64,000 bases of DNA from Spirochaetaceae bacterium (GCA_002729885.1 PBUB01000021.1:162451-226450), one strand, 5' to 3'; positions 8,087 through 17,769 are shown, numbered from the stretch's first letter. Notes: generated by a model not told the origin, from the letters alone. Translations and numbers: made by a program.

Positions 8087-10234
8087 CTAACTGTTTGCAT
8101 GAGAGACTCTACGTGCCTTTCGCTTGAGCAGCTGCGCATTTATGGCCACAATGATTGTGCTCAGGCTCATGAATACTGCACCCACAGCGGGGCTGATTAC
8201 TATTCCTGGAATAAAGCCAGTAGCAAGAGGCAATGCGATGGCATTGTACCCTGTGGCCCAAACCAGATTCTGAATCATCTTACTGTAGGTTGCCCGACCA
8301 AACAGAATCAATTGGGCGATATCTGCAGGATTGCTTCGAACGAGAACAATATCCGCAGTGCTGGCCGCAACATCGGTACCCGATCCTACAGCGATGCCAA
8401 TGTCTGCCGTGGCCAGAGCCGGAGCATCGTTTACTCCATCACCGGTCATGGCTACGAAGTGTCCCTGCTTTTGCAGATCCTTTATTACTTCCACTTTCTT
8501 TTCCGGCATTACCCGGCTGAAATATCCGTCCAGTTCCAGCTCATCGCTTACTGCTTTCGCTGTGGATTCGCCATCGCCAGTGGCCATGTAGAGTTTGATA
8601 CCACGCTTCCTGAGCGTCTGCACAGCCTCTTTACTTTCCGGTCGAATCTCATCTGCCAGACTCATGCGAGCCAGTAGCTCCTTTCCACGAAGCAGATAGA
8701 CTTCAGTGGAGCCGGCCATGCCACCTTCCGGCACAGAGATTCCCTGCTCCTGAACGAATTTGGAGCTAACCACCGAATAAGACTGCCCATCCACTGTGCC
8801 CTGGATTCCTTTTCCGGTAATAGTTTCGAAATTGGATACGCCGGGTATACTCAGCGAACGAGCCCTGGCTCCTTCCAGCAGACCCGTAGCAATGGGATGC
8901 TCCGAATGTTGCTCCAGGCCAGCCGCGATAGCAAGGGATTCATTCTCATCGGATTCGCCGAATACCTCCACCCTGGAAAGCTGGAAGACTCCTTTCGTCA
9001 GTGTCCCGGTTTTATCAAAGACCAGCGCTGTAATCTTGCGGGCATTCTCAAAGGCTGTGCGATTTCGAATTAGCAGACCGTTTTTGGCAGACATGGCGGT
9101 AGATATCGCAACAACCAGAGGAATTGCAAGACCCAGAGCGTGCGGACAGGAAATGACCATCACTGTGACGGTTCGCTCCAGAATGAAACTCACATCCTGG
9201 CCCAGCCAGACCCAGCCAACGGAAGTAATAATTCCTGCACCTATGGCCACAAAAGCCAGCCAGGCGGCCGCCTTATTCGCCAGATTCTGTGTCCGGGATT
9301 TCGCGGATTGCGCTTCTTCTACCAGGGTTATGACCTGCTGCAGATAGCTGTCTTTTCCGGTTTTTTCGACTCTAATTTGAATGGACGAATTTCCGTTCAG
9401 GGAGCCGCCAATCACCGAATCATCCGCCTTTCGCTTAACAGGAACGCTTTCGCCGGTTACCAGGGATTCATCAATGTAGCTTTCCCCCTCTACGATGGTG
9501 CCATCGGCCGGAACCTTTTCGTTGGCCTTGATGAGAATGATATCTCCGCTCTTAAGGCTATCTATAGAGACATCCACCCAGTCATTGCCGTCTTTCTTAT
9601 GGGCTTCCGAAGGTAGCAGCTCTACCAGCAGTTGCAGGGCATTGGAAGCGCCCATCACCGAACGCATTTCAATCCAGTGACCCAGAAGCATCACCACGAT
9701 CAAAGTGGCCAGTTCCCAGAAAAAATCCATGCCGGGCAGACCGAATACAATGGCCGAGCTATAAACGTAAGCTACCGTTATTGCAAGACCGATCAAAGTC
9801 ATCATTCCAGGCTGTAGCTTCTTCACTTCATCCAACAGCCCGGTAAGAAAAGGCCATCCGCCGTAGAAAAAAAGCACCGTGGACAGTGCAAAAACAACGT
9901 AGCTTTGATAAGGAATCGACAGATCAAAGCCCAGAAATCCCTGAATCATCTTCGAGAGTGCAAGGATTGGAATTGTAAGAATCAGAGAAACGTAGAATCG
10001 CTTCTTGAAATCCTCAATCATATGGGCGTGATGATCGTGGTGGCCTGAATGACCGCCGTGGCCCGAGTCGCCATGACCCGAGTCGCCATGACCTGAATGA
10101 CCGCCATGGCCTGAATGACCGCCATGGCCTGAATGATCGCCGTGGCCTGAATGGTCGCCGTGGCCCGAGTGGTCGCCGTGGCCCGAGTGATTGCCGTGGC
10201 CGGCATGTTTGTCTTGTTCTAATTTGCCAGACAT
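8087..10234 (-). CDS. copB: CopB-type copper-translocating P-type ATPase
   Basis: About 715 residues. The membrane metal site is Cys-Pro-His (C363-P364-H365, in VISCPHALGLAIP), which marks the P1B-3 CopB subgroup rather than the CPC of CopA. Also seen are the TGES actuator loop, phosphorylated Asp407 in DKTGTLT, the SEHPIA nucleotide motif and TGDGVNDAPALA. Instead of a ferredoxin-like HMA domain the N-terminus has a GHGDHS-type repeat (residues 12-63) and a HHDHHAHM cluster. It would export copper from the cytoplasm. ATG at 10234 has GGAGG six bases upstream. Confidence 0.93.
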   Translation of the reverse strand: MSGKLEQDKHAGHGNHSGHGDHSGHGDHSGHGDHSGHGGHSGHGGHSGHGDSGHGDSGHGGHSGHHDHHAHMIEDFKKRFYVSLILTIPILALSKMIQGFLGFDLSIPYQSYVVFALSTVLFFYGGWPFLTGLLDEVKKLQPGMMTLIGLAITVAYVYSSAIVFGLPGMDFFWELATLIVVMLLGHWIEMRSVMGASNALQLLVELLPSEAHKKDGNDWVDVSIDSLKSGDIILIKANEKVPADGTIVEGESYIDESLVTGESVPVKRKADDSVIGGSLNGNSSIQIRVEKTGKDSYLQQVITLVEEAQSAKSRTQNLANKAAAWLAFVAIGAGIITSVGWVWLGQDVSFILERTVTVMVISCPHALGLAIPLVVAISTAMSAKNGLLIRNRTAFENARKITALVFDKTGTLTKGVFQLSRVEVFGESDENESLAIAAGLEQHSEHPIATGLLEGARARSLSIPGVSNFETITGKGIQGTVDGQSYSVVSSKFVQEQGISVPEGGMAGSTEVYLLRGKELLARMSLADEIRPESKEAVQTLRKRGIKLYMATGDGESTAKAVSDELELDGYFSRVMPEKKVEVIKDLQKQGHFVAMTGDGVNDAPALATADIGIAVGSGTDVAASTADIVLVRSNPADIAQLILFGRATYSKMIQNLVWATGYNAIALPLATGFIPGIVISPAVGAVFMSLSTIIVAINAQLLKRKARRVSHANS
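10046..10201 (-). repeat. 18-bp/15-bp tandem repeat encoding the CopB His-rich tail
   Basis: Within copB, seven copies of an 18-bp unit (GHGNHS, GHGDHS or GHGGHS) and two 15-bp variants (GHGDS) encode residues 12-63, followed by a His cluster. Copies differ by a few bases, mostly in the fourth residue (N/D/G). Repeat number is expected to vary by slippage, in steps of 18 or 15 bp that keep the frame. Confidence 0.9.
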
Positions 10235-10283
10235 ATTGTACCTCCGATTTGGCCCATTTTTCGGACCTTCTACAGGGGAAGAC

Positions 10284-10316
10284 GCAGGGGCGTGGAAACG
10301 GTTACAGTGCCCCTGC
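10284..10316. terminator. hairpin between cusA and copB
   Basis: GCAGGGGC at 10284-10291 pairs perfectly with GCCCCTGC at 10309-10316. It lies between the stop of the RND gene and the copB start. No U-run follows in the direction of transcription, so it could be an attenuating or mRNA-processing hairpin rather than a strong terminator. Confidence 0.45.
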
Positions 10317-10335
10317 AAAGTTTAACTGGAAAGAA

Positions 10336-13300
10336 CTAGGGTTCAATTTCCCCGGATTGAATAAGTGTCTTTTCTTTCCATATTGAATAAAGCACCGGAT
10401 AAACCAGGAGTTCCAGAGCAAAGCTGGTAATCAGACCTCCGATCATGGGCGCTGCGATCCGACGCATTAAGTCCGATCCAGTGCCATCGCTCCATAGAAT
10501 TGGTAGCAGAGCCACGAAGCCGGTGCCTACCGTCATGATCTTCGGACGCACTCGTCGCACTGCTCCATGAAGAATGGCTTCCATCAAATCCGACCGATTT
10601 CTCATGAGGCCTTTTTTCTGCCTGTCAGCCACAGAAGTGTCGAGAAAGAGAAGCATGAAAGCTCCTGTTTCTGCATCCAGTCCCATAAGAGCGATCATTC
10701 CAACCCAGACGGCGATGGACATATTGTAATCCAGAGCATAAAGAAGCCATACAGCCCCCATAATGCTGAATGGAAGTCCCATCATAATGATCGCAGTTTT
10801 AAACCAGTGTCTGGTGTTCATGTACATCAATGTGAGAATGATGACGAGAGTAATGGGTATCACAATCATCATGCGATCCGTGGCTCGCTGCATGTTTTCG
10901 TACTGTCCACTAAAACGGTAGGAATACCCCGGAGGCAGATCCAGATTCGCCTGCAAGGCCTGTTTGGCGCGCATAACGTAGGTTCCAATGTCCACATCCT
11001 GAATATCCACAAAGACATATCCGGACAACAGCCCATCTTCATTTCGAATCATCCCCGGACCTGAGACAATTTCAACATGAGCTACCTGGGAAATCGGGAT
11101 CTGGGCCCCGGTTGGAGTAGTTACCAGAGTCCTTTCTAGATCACGAATAGAGTCCCTGGACTTTCTCTGGTACCGGACCTGAATGCTGTATCGCTCACGG
11201 CCTTCCACAGTGGTGCTTACATCCTGGCCTCCCACCCCAATGCGGATGGCTTTGTGAAGATCACCGACGGTGAGACCATACCGAGACATCAGTCCACGAT
11301 GGGGAATAAGGTCGATGTAGGTTCCGCCGCGCACCCGTTCTGCATAAACGCTTCGACTGCCTTCCAGCTTCTGTAGGATCTGTTCGGTGCGCACAGTGAG
11401 CTTTTCGATTTCCTTCAAATCCTTTCCAAAAAACTTCACGCCAATGGGAGTGCGAATTCCAGTTGTGAGCATATCAATGCGACCGCGAATGGGCATGGTC
11501 CAGGCATTGGTCCAGCCCGGGAATTGCATGGCCTTATTCATTTCCTGGGTTAGCTCTTCATAGGAGATCCGATCGGACCAGATCCAGCTAAAGAGCCCAT
11601 GCATAAAATCGGGAAGCCAGCTATACCATCGTTCCTTCTTTCTCCATTCCGATTCCGGCTTTAGAATCACCGTTGTTTCCACCATAGAGAGTGGAGCCGG
11701 ATCAGTAGATGTCTCTGCGCGACCAGCTTTGCCAAATACCCGCTGAACCTCCGGGAATTTTTTCAATACCCGATTCTGCACCTGAAGCATTCGCTGCGCT
11801 TCGGAGGCAGATAGCCCCGGAATGGTTGTGGGCATATAAAGAATCGTCCCTTCGTTCAGAGGAGGCATGAATTCGGAGCCCAGGCTTACAAAAAGTGGAA
11901 CCGTGCCTACAAGCAGCGCGCCACATGTAATCAATACCTGCTTTTTGAATTTCAGTACGAAGAGGCAGGCAGGTTCGTAAATGGAGAAAAGAAACCGGCT
12001 TATGGGATGGTCCTCTTCTTTATGATACTTACCTACGAAAAGAGCACTGGCGATTTTCGCCAGCCAGGCCGGTTGAAAATCAAAAGACTGAAACCTGGTA
12101 AACATCATCTGCACGGCAGGATTCAAAGTGATTGCAAGAATTGCAGCGATGGCCATGGCCAGGTTTTTGGAATATGCCAGAGGCTTGAACAATCGGCCTT
12201 CCTGTCCTACGAGCGCGAAAATCGGCATAAAAGAAACGGCAATCACCAGAAGCGAAAAGAAAATCGACGGTCCTACTTCTTTAAGGGCTTCGATGCGAAC
12301 CCGCAGAAAGTCCTGCTTGATCTCCTCCGAATCCCGGCCATCGTCCGCTCCTCCGTTTCCTTCTTCCTGCCATTGCTGAATCCTGGTGTAAATGTTTTCT
12401 ACCTGGATGATCGCACCATCTACCAGAACTCCAATAGAGATGGCAATGCCACCCAGACTCATCAGATTGGTAGTTACCCCGGTAAAGTACAGGGGTAGAA
12501 AGGACAGAAATACAGATATTGGAATGGTTATGGCTGCAGAGCTTGCAGATGGAATGTGCAGCAAAAAAATAATAATTACGACACTGACAATGATCATCTC
12601 TTCGATGAGCGTGCCTGTAATTGTTGAAATTGCCTGGTTAATCAATTCAGAACGATCGTAAGTGGTGACGATCTTCATTCCCTCTGGCAAGGAGTCTTTC
12701 AGCGAATCGATGCGCTCCTTTACCCGGTCAATGACGTCCAGGGCATTTTCTCCATCCCGCATGACAACAATAGCGCCTACGGTGTCCCCTTTTCCGTCCA
12801 GATCTGCCACGCCCCTGCGAATATTGGGCCCAAACTGTATATGGGCCACATTTCGCAATAGCACAGGATCTCCGGTGGCCGGGTCGATTTTCAGTACTAT
12901 GGATTCCAGGTCCCTGAGGTCACGAATGTATCCTCGTCCGCGCACCATGTATTCCCGGCCTGCGAATTCCATGATTCGACCGCCGGATTCCATGTTGGAC
13001 TCGCGAATTGCCTGTACCACGCGATCCAGAGAAATGTCCAGAGACTGCAGCTTCGTGGGATCGATCATTACCTGGTACTGCTTTTCCACGCCCCCGACGG
13101 AGGCTACTTCTGAAACTCCGTCCACTGCCTGGATCTGATATTTCAGATTCCAGTCCTGATAGCTTCGTAGATCGGCCAGACTGCTATTTCCGGTTTCATC
13201 CGTTAATGCGTATTGATACACCCAGCCCAGAGCACTTGCATCCGGACCCAGTTCCACAGACACTCCATCCGGCAGATTGGGCTGAACCTGGGAAAGATAT

Positions 13301-13632
13301 TCCAGCACTCGCGAGCGGGCCCAGTATAGATCCGTGCCGTCTTCAAAAATCACGTAAATGAAAGAGTTTCCATAATCAGACACACCCCGAATGGTTTTCA
13401 CCTTTGGAGCTCCGAGCATGGCCGAAACGATGGGATAAGTGACCTGGTCTTCAATAATACCAGGACTTTGATTCCATTTCGCATAGACGATGACCTGAGT
13501 ATCGCTTAAATCGGGAAGGGCATCCACCGGGATGTTACGAATGGCCCAGTACGAAGCCCCCATTAGGATGGCCACTGCGGCCATCATGGAATATTTATGC
13601 CGAGCGGAGAACTCTATGATTCGATCAATCAT
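10336..13632 (-). CDS. cusA: CusA/CzcA family heavy-metal RND efflux pump
   Basis: A 1098-residue proton-driven trimeric inner-membrane pump, usual family length is about 1040-1060. The N-terminus (IPVDALPDLSDTQVIVY and VSDYGNSFIYVIFEDG) and the TM4 region are of the heavy-metal efflux subfamily, with GLDAETGAFMLLFLD matching the CusA GLAAETG motif. With the CusB- and TolC-like proteins it should span the envelope and export Cu(I)/Ag(I), possibly Zn or Co. Its start overlaps the end of the adaptor gene by 8 bases. Confidence 0.92.
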   Translation of the reverse strand: MIDRIIEFSARHKYSMMAAVAILMGASYWAIRNIPVDALPDLSDTQVIVYAKWNQSPGIIEDQVTYPIVSAMLGAPKVKTIRGVSDYGNSFIYVIFEDGTDLYWARSRVLEYLSQVQPNLPDGVSVELGPDASALGWVYQYALTDETGNSSLADLRSYQDWNLKYQIQAVDGVSEVASVGGVEKQYQVMIDPTKLQSLDISLDRVVQAIRESNMESGGRIMEFAGREYMVRGRGYIRDLRDLESIVLKIDPATGDPVLLRNVAHIQFGPNIRRGVADLDGKGDTVGAIVVMRDGENALDVIDRVKERIDSLKDSLPEGMKIVTTYDRSELINQAISTITGTLIEEMIIVSVVIIIFLLHIPSASSAAITIPISVFLSFLPLYFTGVTTNLMSLGGIAISIGVLVDGAIIQVENIYTRIQQWQEEGNGGADDGRDSEEIKQDFLRVRIEALKEVGPSIFFSLLVIAVSFMPIFALVGQEGRLFKPLAYSKNLAMAIAAILAITLNPAVQMMFTRFQSFDFQPAWLAKIASALFVGKYHKEEDHPISRFLFSIYEPACLFVLKFKKQVLITCGALLVGTVPLFVSLGSEFMPPLNEGTILYMPTTIPGLSASEAQRMLQVQNRVLKKFPEVQRVFGKAGRAETSTDPAPLSMVETTVILKPESEWRKKERWYSWLPDFMHGLFSWIWSDRISYEELTQEMNKAMQFPGWTNAWTMPIRGRIDMLTTGIRTPIGVKFFGKDLKEIEKLTVRTEQILQKLEGSRSVYAERVRGGTYIDLIPHRGLMSRYGLTVGDLHKAIRIGVGGQDVSTTVEGRERYSIQVRYQRKSRDSIRDLERTLVTTPTGAQIPISQVAHVEIVSGPGMIRNEDGLLSGYVFVDIQDVDIGTYVMRAKQALQANLDLPPGYSYRFSGQYENMQRATDRMMIVIPITLVIILTLMYMNTRHWFKTAIIMMGLPFSIMGAVWLLYALDYNMSIAVWVGMIALMGLDAETGAFMLLFLDTSVADRQKKGLMRNRSDLMEAILHGAVRRVRPKIMTVGTGFVALLPILWSDGTGSDLMRRIAAPMIGGLITSFALELLVYPVLYSIWKEKTLIQSGEIEP

Positions 13633-14941
13633 TGATGCCCTCCGAATTCTTTGAACGGTTCATTTTCTCTGGATTGGAAGTTCCGTCTGATGGACTTGAA
13701 TCTCTGGACTCAGAATGTCCTTCGTGGGATTCTTCGTTTCCCGATCCATGGTCGTGCCCGAACTGACGAAAAGAAGATTTGAGCTGTGCTTCCGAATCAA
13801 TGAGGAAAGTTCCGTTGTCCACAACTCGTTCCCCTTCTTTCAGACCTTCTAGAATGACAACACCCTGATCCAGTTCCGGCCCTACCTCAACATGTCGCAC
13901 TTGAAGTCTACCTTCGCCTTTATCCACAAAGACATAGCGACTCTGGCCATTGTCTACGATGGAAGACCTGGGGACGATGAGCGACTCTCCCAGAGGAACT
14001 GAAATATCCACATGCACAAATGAATCCGGCCGTATTTCACCCCCGGCATTTCGCACAAGGATACGAGCATCGATGGTTCTTGTTGTTGAGCCTACAACGG
14101 GAGAAAGCGAAATTACTTCTCCGCGAAATCCTTCGCTTCTCGTTCCTGGAATATGGACTCGGGCTGTAAGACCGGGAGTAACAGATCCTACATCAGATTC
14201 GTATAGAGTTGCGTATACCCATACAGGTCCGCCGTCTCTGGGATTGTACAGACTTTCGTAGGCCGCGCGATAACGGGTAATGTTGGCTATTTCTCTTCCG
14301 CCCATTCCCAGAAGCTTGAGCCTGGAAATGGCGGCTTCCCGAAGCGATGGATCACGATAAACCATCAGATACTCTTTCACAGCCACGCCCAGCTCTGGAT
14401 CAAAAGCTCCACGTCCGGTTGTTTCTATATGAAAGCTTGCATCGATCTTTTTTACAGTGCTGTAGGATACTCCGATCAATTGCTGTCTTTCGGTGCTGAC
14501 ATTAACCAGTGGACCATCGGACTCAGAAGAATCCATCTCCATGGACTTCTCTCCGTCTTTCGCCTCGCCATCTTTCGAGTGGTTATGGCCTTCCAGCATA
14601 ACTGGCACCAGGTCCATGTTGCAGATAGGACATTTGCCGGGCCGGCTTTCATTGATTTGCGGATGCATGGGGCAGGTATAATGCGAAATTCCCTGCTCTG
14701 CGAGCTGCTCTCGTTCAGATTTTCCGCAGCCCGCAACAAAGGCTGCCAGTACTGTCATAGCGATCAAGACTATCCAGAGCTTTCGCCTATGCGCCCCGCC
14801 GCTCACAGACGCCATCTGGTTAGCTACGGCGCTATCCTTGAACCGATTTGATCTGGAAGCTCCGATTCTGGACACCCAGGCAATTAGTGACATTGTCTGA
14901 TTCGCCTGGCTAATTCTTAGTGATTCTTCTGGATTATTCAT
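13625..14941 (-). CDS. cusB: CusB-type membrane fusion protein with heavy-metal-binding domain
   Basis: A 438-residue periplasmic adaptor. It has an unusual N-terminal extension of about 50 residues, a hydrophobic segment ending in a lipobox-like LAAFVAGC (Cys72), then a heavy-metal-binding YHS-like motif HYTCPMHPQ...CPICNMDLVPV (Cys90, Cys105, Cys108). Lipoyl/barrel-sandwich and beta-barrel regions follow, and the last 40 residues are His/Ser-rich. The ATG at 14941 has GAGGAG eight bases upstream, so the long N-terminus seems genuine; an internal ATG at 14815 lacks a ribosome-binding site. Confidence 0.9.
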   Translation of the reverse strand: MNNPEESLRISQANQTMSLIAWVSRIGASRSNRFKDSAVANQMASVSGGAHRRKLWIVLIAMTVLAAFVAGCGKSEREQLAEQGISHYTCPMHPQINESRPGKCPICNMDLVPVMLEGHNHSKDGEAKDGEKSMEMDSSESDGPLVNVSTERQQLIGVSYSTVKKIDASFHIETTGRGAFDPELGVAVKEYLMVYRDPSLREAAISRLKLLGMGGREIANITRYRAAYESLYNPRDGGPVWVYATLYESDVGSVTPGLTARVHIPGTRSEGFRGEVISLSPVVGSTTRTIDARILVRNAGGEIRPDSFVHVDISVPLGESLIVPRSSIVDNGQSRYVFVDKGEGRLQVRHVEVGPELDQGVVILEGLKEGERVVDNGTFLIDSEAQLKSSFRQFGHDHGSGNEESHEGHSESRDSSPSDGTSNPEKMNRSKNSEGIND

Positions 14942-16538
14942 TTTCGTTCTCCTCTGCCAGCAGCAGGGTATTGGTAAGTTCGCTGCGCGCCACGATCCAC
15001 ATGGCGATCTGCTCTTCCAGGGCCAGCTTCTGCAGATTCACGTTGTAATAGGCATTCCAGGCCTGAATGACACTGGTGAAATCCGCGGATCCCCCCTGGT
15101 AGGAAAGCACCGACGACCTTCGCGCAGTCCAGGAGTTGGGTACCAGGCGATTTGTGTAGATTGCCTGACGGGTTCTTCCTTTGCGAATTCTCTCATCCAG
15201 ACTGGCTATTTTCGCTTGGATCTGTCTTTTTACATCCAGCTGTTCCTGCTCGGCAGCCTTGCGATCCTGGTCAGCCGCTTCCAGGTTCTTATGATTCGAG
15301 AGACCGGACCAGAGGGGTATGCGAATCTGTAGGCCCAGTTTATACGTGGTCTGTTTTCCGGTGCCAGAAGGATAGATTAGATTTCTGTCCTCTTTGCCAT
15401 ATGCGGCGAAGACACCCAGGTCAGGGGCGTAGTCCAGATTGGCCAGGGTCTTTCTGGATTCTGCCTCCTGTTGCATTGAGCGAACCCGGGCCAGGATCGG
15501 CAGATTTTCAATGTGATAGGTTCGATTCTGGAGATCACGTAGATATTGCTGAAACGGCTCTTTCTTCAGGAGGAATGATTCAATGGAATGTTCTCCCTCT
15601 CGTCCATCGCCTTCGGAACCCGAGGCTGCATCTCTGCGAAAATACTGTAACTCATCGCGAATGGATTCCAGTTCGCCCAGAAGCATCTCGGCTCTTTCGC
15701 GAAAGGTATCTGCCTGAACTCGGGCCAGAGACACATCGGAAAGACTTCCCTTGCCTGCACCATACCGAGCTCTGGCAATGCCCTCCAGGGCCGCCGCCGC
15801 ACCGGCCAGCTCCCTGGTGAATCGCAAGCTTTCTTCGACGCGATGATACCGTGCCAGAAGCCCCAATAGTTCGCCGATGGTTCTGTTTCTGTTCATCAGA
15901 AACTCGTACCCTTTTTGATCTGCCTGATATTCCTGAACGTTAGATTTTGCTGTTAACTTTCCCGGAAATGGAATGGGCTGGGTTACCTGAACCTCATAGC
16001 TACTTGCATCCTTTCGATTGTAATTGGTGGGATAGGCGGCCCGTTCCTCCTGACTTCCGGAGCCTCGCGTTATGCGAATCTCGGGATCGGGATAGGTGAA
16101 ATCCGCGTATGTAGCCCTGGCTTCTTGCGCCGAGTATCGTAGCTTTTCTTTTACGATTCCTGGATGGTTCTTCACCTGCATCCATAGCTTTCGCTCAAAT
16201 TCAGAGACTTCGGTGGATACATTCAGATCCGGATTCGCACTTTCCAGGGATTCCTCGTTTCGGGATACAGCCTCCGGCGAATCGGCCTGAACGGACGCAT
16301 TTGCGAATACGCTGCATGCCAGAACTGTGCAGAGTATCCAGCCGATTGCTTGCCTGCCACGTGCCGTCCCACGTGCCGTCCGAGGTTCGAGAACAGGAAA
16401 GACACCGGCTATCTTTCTGGTTGAAAAGCCGTTTAATTGCTTCCGCGATGCCGGTTGAAATCCTTCGAAACAGATTTCACCTGCGTTTTTTTCTATGTGG
16501 TTCCGCGCCGTTGGAGCGGAACGGTATTGTTTGTACAT
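14934..16538 (-). CDS. TolC family outer membrane efflux protein (CusC-like)
   Basis: A 534-residue protein. The two repeats of long coiled-coil helices typical of TolC are visible (residues about 115-300 and 330-520), including the RARYGAGKGSLSDVSLARVQ and SYQGGSADFTSVIQAWNAYYNV turn motifs, which are the usual (Y/F)xxG(x)xxxxxVL-like repeat ends. An unusually long N-terminal stretch (about 60 residues) precedes the signal-like hydrophobic segment. AGGAG lies seven bases before the ATG at 16538. It forms the outer-membrane channel of the metal efflux system. Confidence 0.88.
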   Translation of the reverse strand: MYKQYRSAPTARNHIEKNAGEICFEGFQPASRKQLNGFSTRKIAGVFPVLEPRTARGTARGRQAIGWILCTVLACSVFANASVQADSPEAVSRNEESLESANPDLNVSTEVSEFERKLWMQVKNHPGIVKEKLRYSAQEARATYADFTYPDPEIRITRGSGSQEERAAYPTNYNRKDASSYEVQVTQPIPFPGKLTAKSNVQEYQADQKGYEFLMNRNRTIGELLGLLARYHRVEESLRFTRELAGAAAALEGIARARYGAGKGSLSDVSLARVQADTFRERAEMLLGELESIRDELQYFRRDAASGSEGDGREGEHSIESFLLKKEPFQQYLRDLQNRTYHIENLPILARVRSMQQEAESRKTLANLDYAPDLGVFAAYGKEDRNLIYPSGTGKQTTYKLGLQIRIPLWSGLSNHKNLEAADQDRKAAEQEQLDVKRQIQAKIASLDERIRKGRTRQAIYTNRLVPNSWTARRSSVLSYQGGSADFTSVIQAWNAYYNVNLQKLALEEQIAMWIVARSELTNTLLLAEENENE

Positions 16539-16578
16539 TGTAAGACTCCTGCCTGAGAAATTGAATCTGGCAGAAATC

Positions 16579-17031
16579 TTAATTCAGGAATTGCTGGTTC
16601 TGGACATGGAGACGCACCGAATCCGGCGGTCTCATCTTTTCGATGGTAACGTTAGAAATTAGAACAGGACGAAGTGCACTGTAAAGATTGGGCAGCGGAA
16701 GTGCTTCCGCAAGTAAGACGGGTTCTGCAAGTACGGGCGTTGCCGGAGCTCGATTTACAGTTTCGTTGTTACAACAACTGGCGCTGCTACCCGAATGCTC
16801 GGATCCGGGGGCATGGGAAGGCATTGAATTTTCGGACTCTTTGCTTCCATGGCACGGAGAGGCATCGGAAGCCTTTTCCATTTCCATTCCGACATGGACA
16901 GTTCCGGTTTCCTCGGCCCCGGAAGAACCAGGCATGGTATTGGCGCACAGCCCGGCCGGACAGAAAACCAGCCGAAAAACTACCGCAGCTGCAATAAGCG
17001 GCCCGGTGCTACTGTATACAAAACGACGCAC
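16579..17031 (-). CDS. small secreted His/Met/Cys-containing protein leading the cus operon
   Basis: A 150-residue protein with an export signal (hydrophobic residues about 10-28). The mature part has Met, His and Cys residues arranged as HVGMEMEK, PCHGSKE, MPSHAPGSEH and SCCNNE, suggesting metal binding. No family is recognised. It is the first gene of the RND efflux operon. The only plausible start is GTG at 17031, which has no ribosome-binding site and lies just after a possible -10 element. Confidence 0.65.
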   Translation of the reverse strand: MRRFVYSSTGPLIAAAVVFRLVFCPAGLCANTMPGSSGAEETGTVHVGMEMEKASDASPCHGSKESENSMPSHAPGSEHSGSSASCCNNETVNRAPATPVLAEPVLLAEALPLPNLYSALRPVLISNVTIEKMRPPDSVRLHVQNQQFLN

Positions 17032-17036
17032 TTATA

Positions 17037-17069
17037 AATATAAACGTCAGGGGTTACAGTTGATGTCAA
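17037..17069 (-). promoter_or_regulatory. possible long-spacer promoter of the cus operon
   Basis: Reading on the minus strand, a perfect TTGACA (17069-17064) is followed after 21 bases by TATATT (17042-17037), or after 20 bases by TTATAT. Spacers of 19-20 bp are characteristic of promoters activated by MerR-family metal sensors such as CueR. No regulator gene is adjacent. The -10 lies only six bases from the GTG at 17031, which would make the message leaderless. Confidence 0.4.
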
Positions 17070-17100
17070 TCATTTTATGAATCCCGGTCCCGTGACGGAC

Positions 17101-17769
17101 TCAGGCCGATAAAAGCGGGGCTCTTCTCAAGCTGGCTTCGTCCGTAAAAACTCCCATGAAATGGGGCAATTGCTTTAGAAGATTTAGATGGGCTCGCTTA
17201 TTCACCGTATAGAAATACAGTTCAAAGCCAGAATAGGGCTCCAGGGCCAGGTTCAGCTCCAGAAGTGCTTCCCCTCGATAGGGCAGATGCAGCCGCTGGC
17301 TTTGAAATGGAAAGAGCGAAGCCTCTGATTGATCCAGATCCTTGAAGAGGTAACCGGCTTCGAATCCCAGAAATAGAGCTTCATTTACAATGGTCCAGTC
17401 AAAGGATGAAATAATTGGCTGAGCAAAGCCTTTTAGATCCGGCAATACGCGGTGCAGGGTTTCTGCATCATCCTTGATTTCAAAATTAATGCTGAGTGGC
17501 GCGGAGCTGTATTTTTCCTTGAAGCGGTCAAATGTCATCAGCCCGGGAAATATCCTGTGAAACTCCGGCAGAGTAAGATCCTGCACACGCTCATCAATCT
17601 GAAACATACGAAACAAAGTATCGTCATGGAACAGTACGATATGTCCATCTTTCAGCCGGACCAGGTCCAGCTCCAGGGCCCGAAATCCCAGCCTCAGCGC
17701 TTCATCAAAAGCAGCCTCGGTGTTTTCGGTGTGGATGCGGTGCATGCCGCGGTGCGCATAGAGTTTCAT
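17101..17769 (-). CDS. glycerophosphodiester phosphodiesterase
   Basis: A 222-residue GDPD-family TIM barrel. Catalytic and metal motifs are present: HRGMHRIHTENT near the N-terminus, ELDLVRLKDGHIVLFHDDTL, NFEIKDD, and a late SFDWTIV-type strand. It hydrolyses glycerophosphodiesters to glycerol 3-phosphate and an alcohol. There is no signal peptide, so it is a cytoplasmic form; the length is at the short end of the family. Confidence 0.9.
   Translation of the reverse strand: MKLYAHRGMHRIHTENTEAAFDEALRLGFRALELDLVRLKDGHIVLFHDDTLFRMFQIDERVQDLTLPEFHRIFPGLMTFDRFKEKYSSAPLSINFEIKDDAETLHRVLPDLKGFAQPIISSFDWTIVNEALFLGFEAGYLFKDLDQSEASLFPFQSQRLHLPYRGEALLELNLALEPYSGFELYFYTVNKRAHLNLLKQLPHFMGVFTDEASLRRAPLLSA

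Noticed and set aside
10018..10206. Open frame opposite the copB His repeat with TRATATTRATATI-like repeats
   Set aside because: It is the antisense shadow of the repeat in copB; repetitive only because the DNA is.
15152..15820. 222-residue open frame opposite the TolC-like gene
   Set aside because: Antisense to a well-supported gene; composition rich in Pro/Cys/Arg typical of shadow frames.
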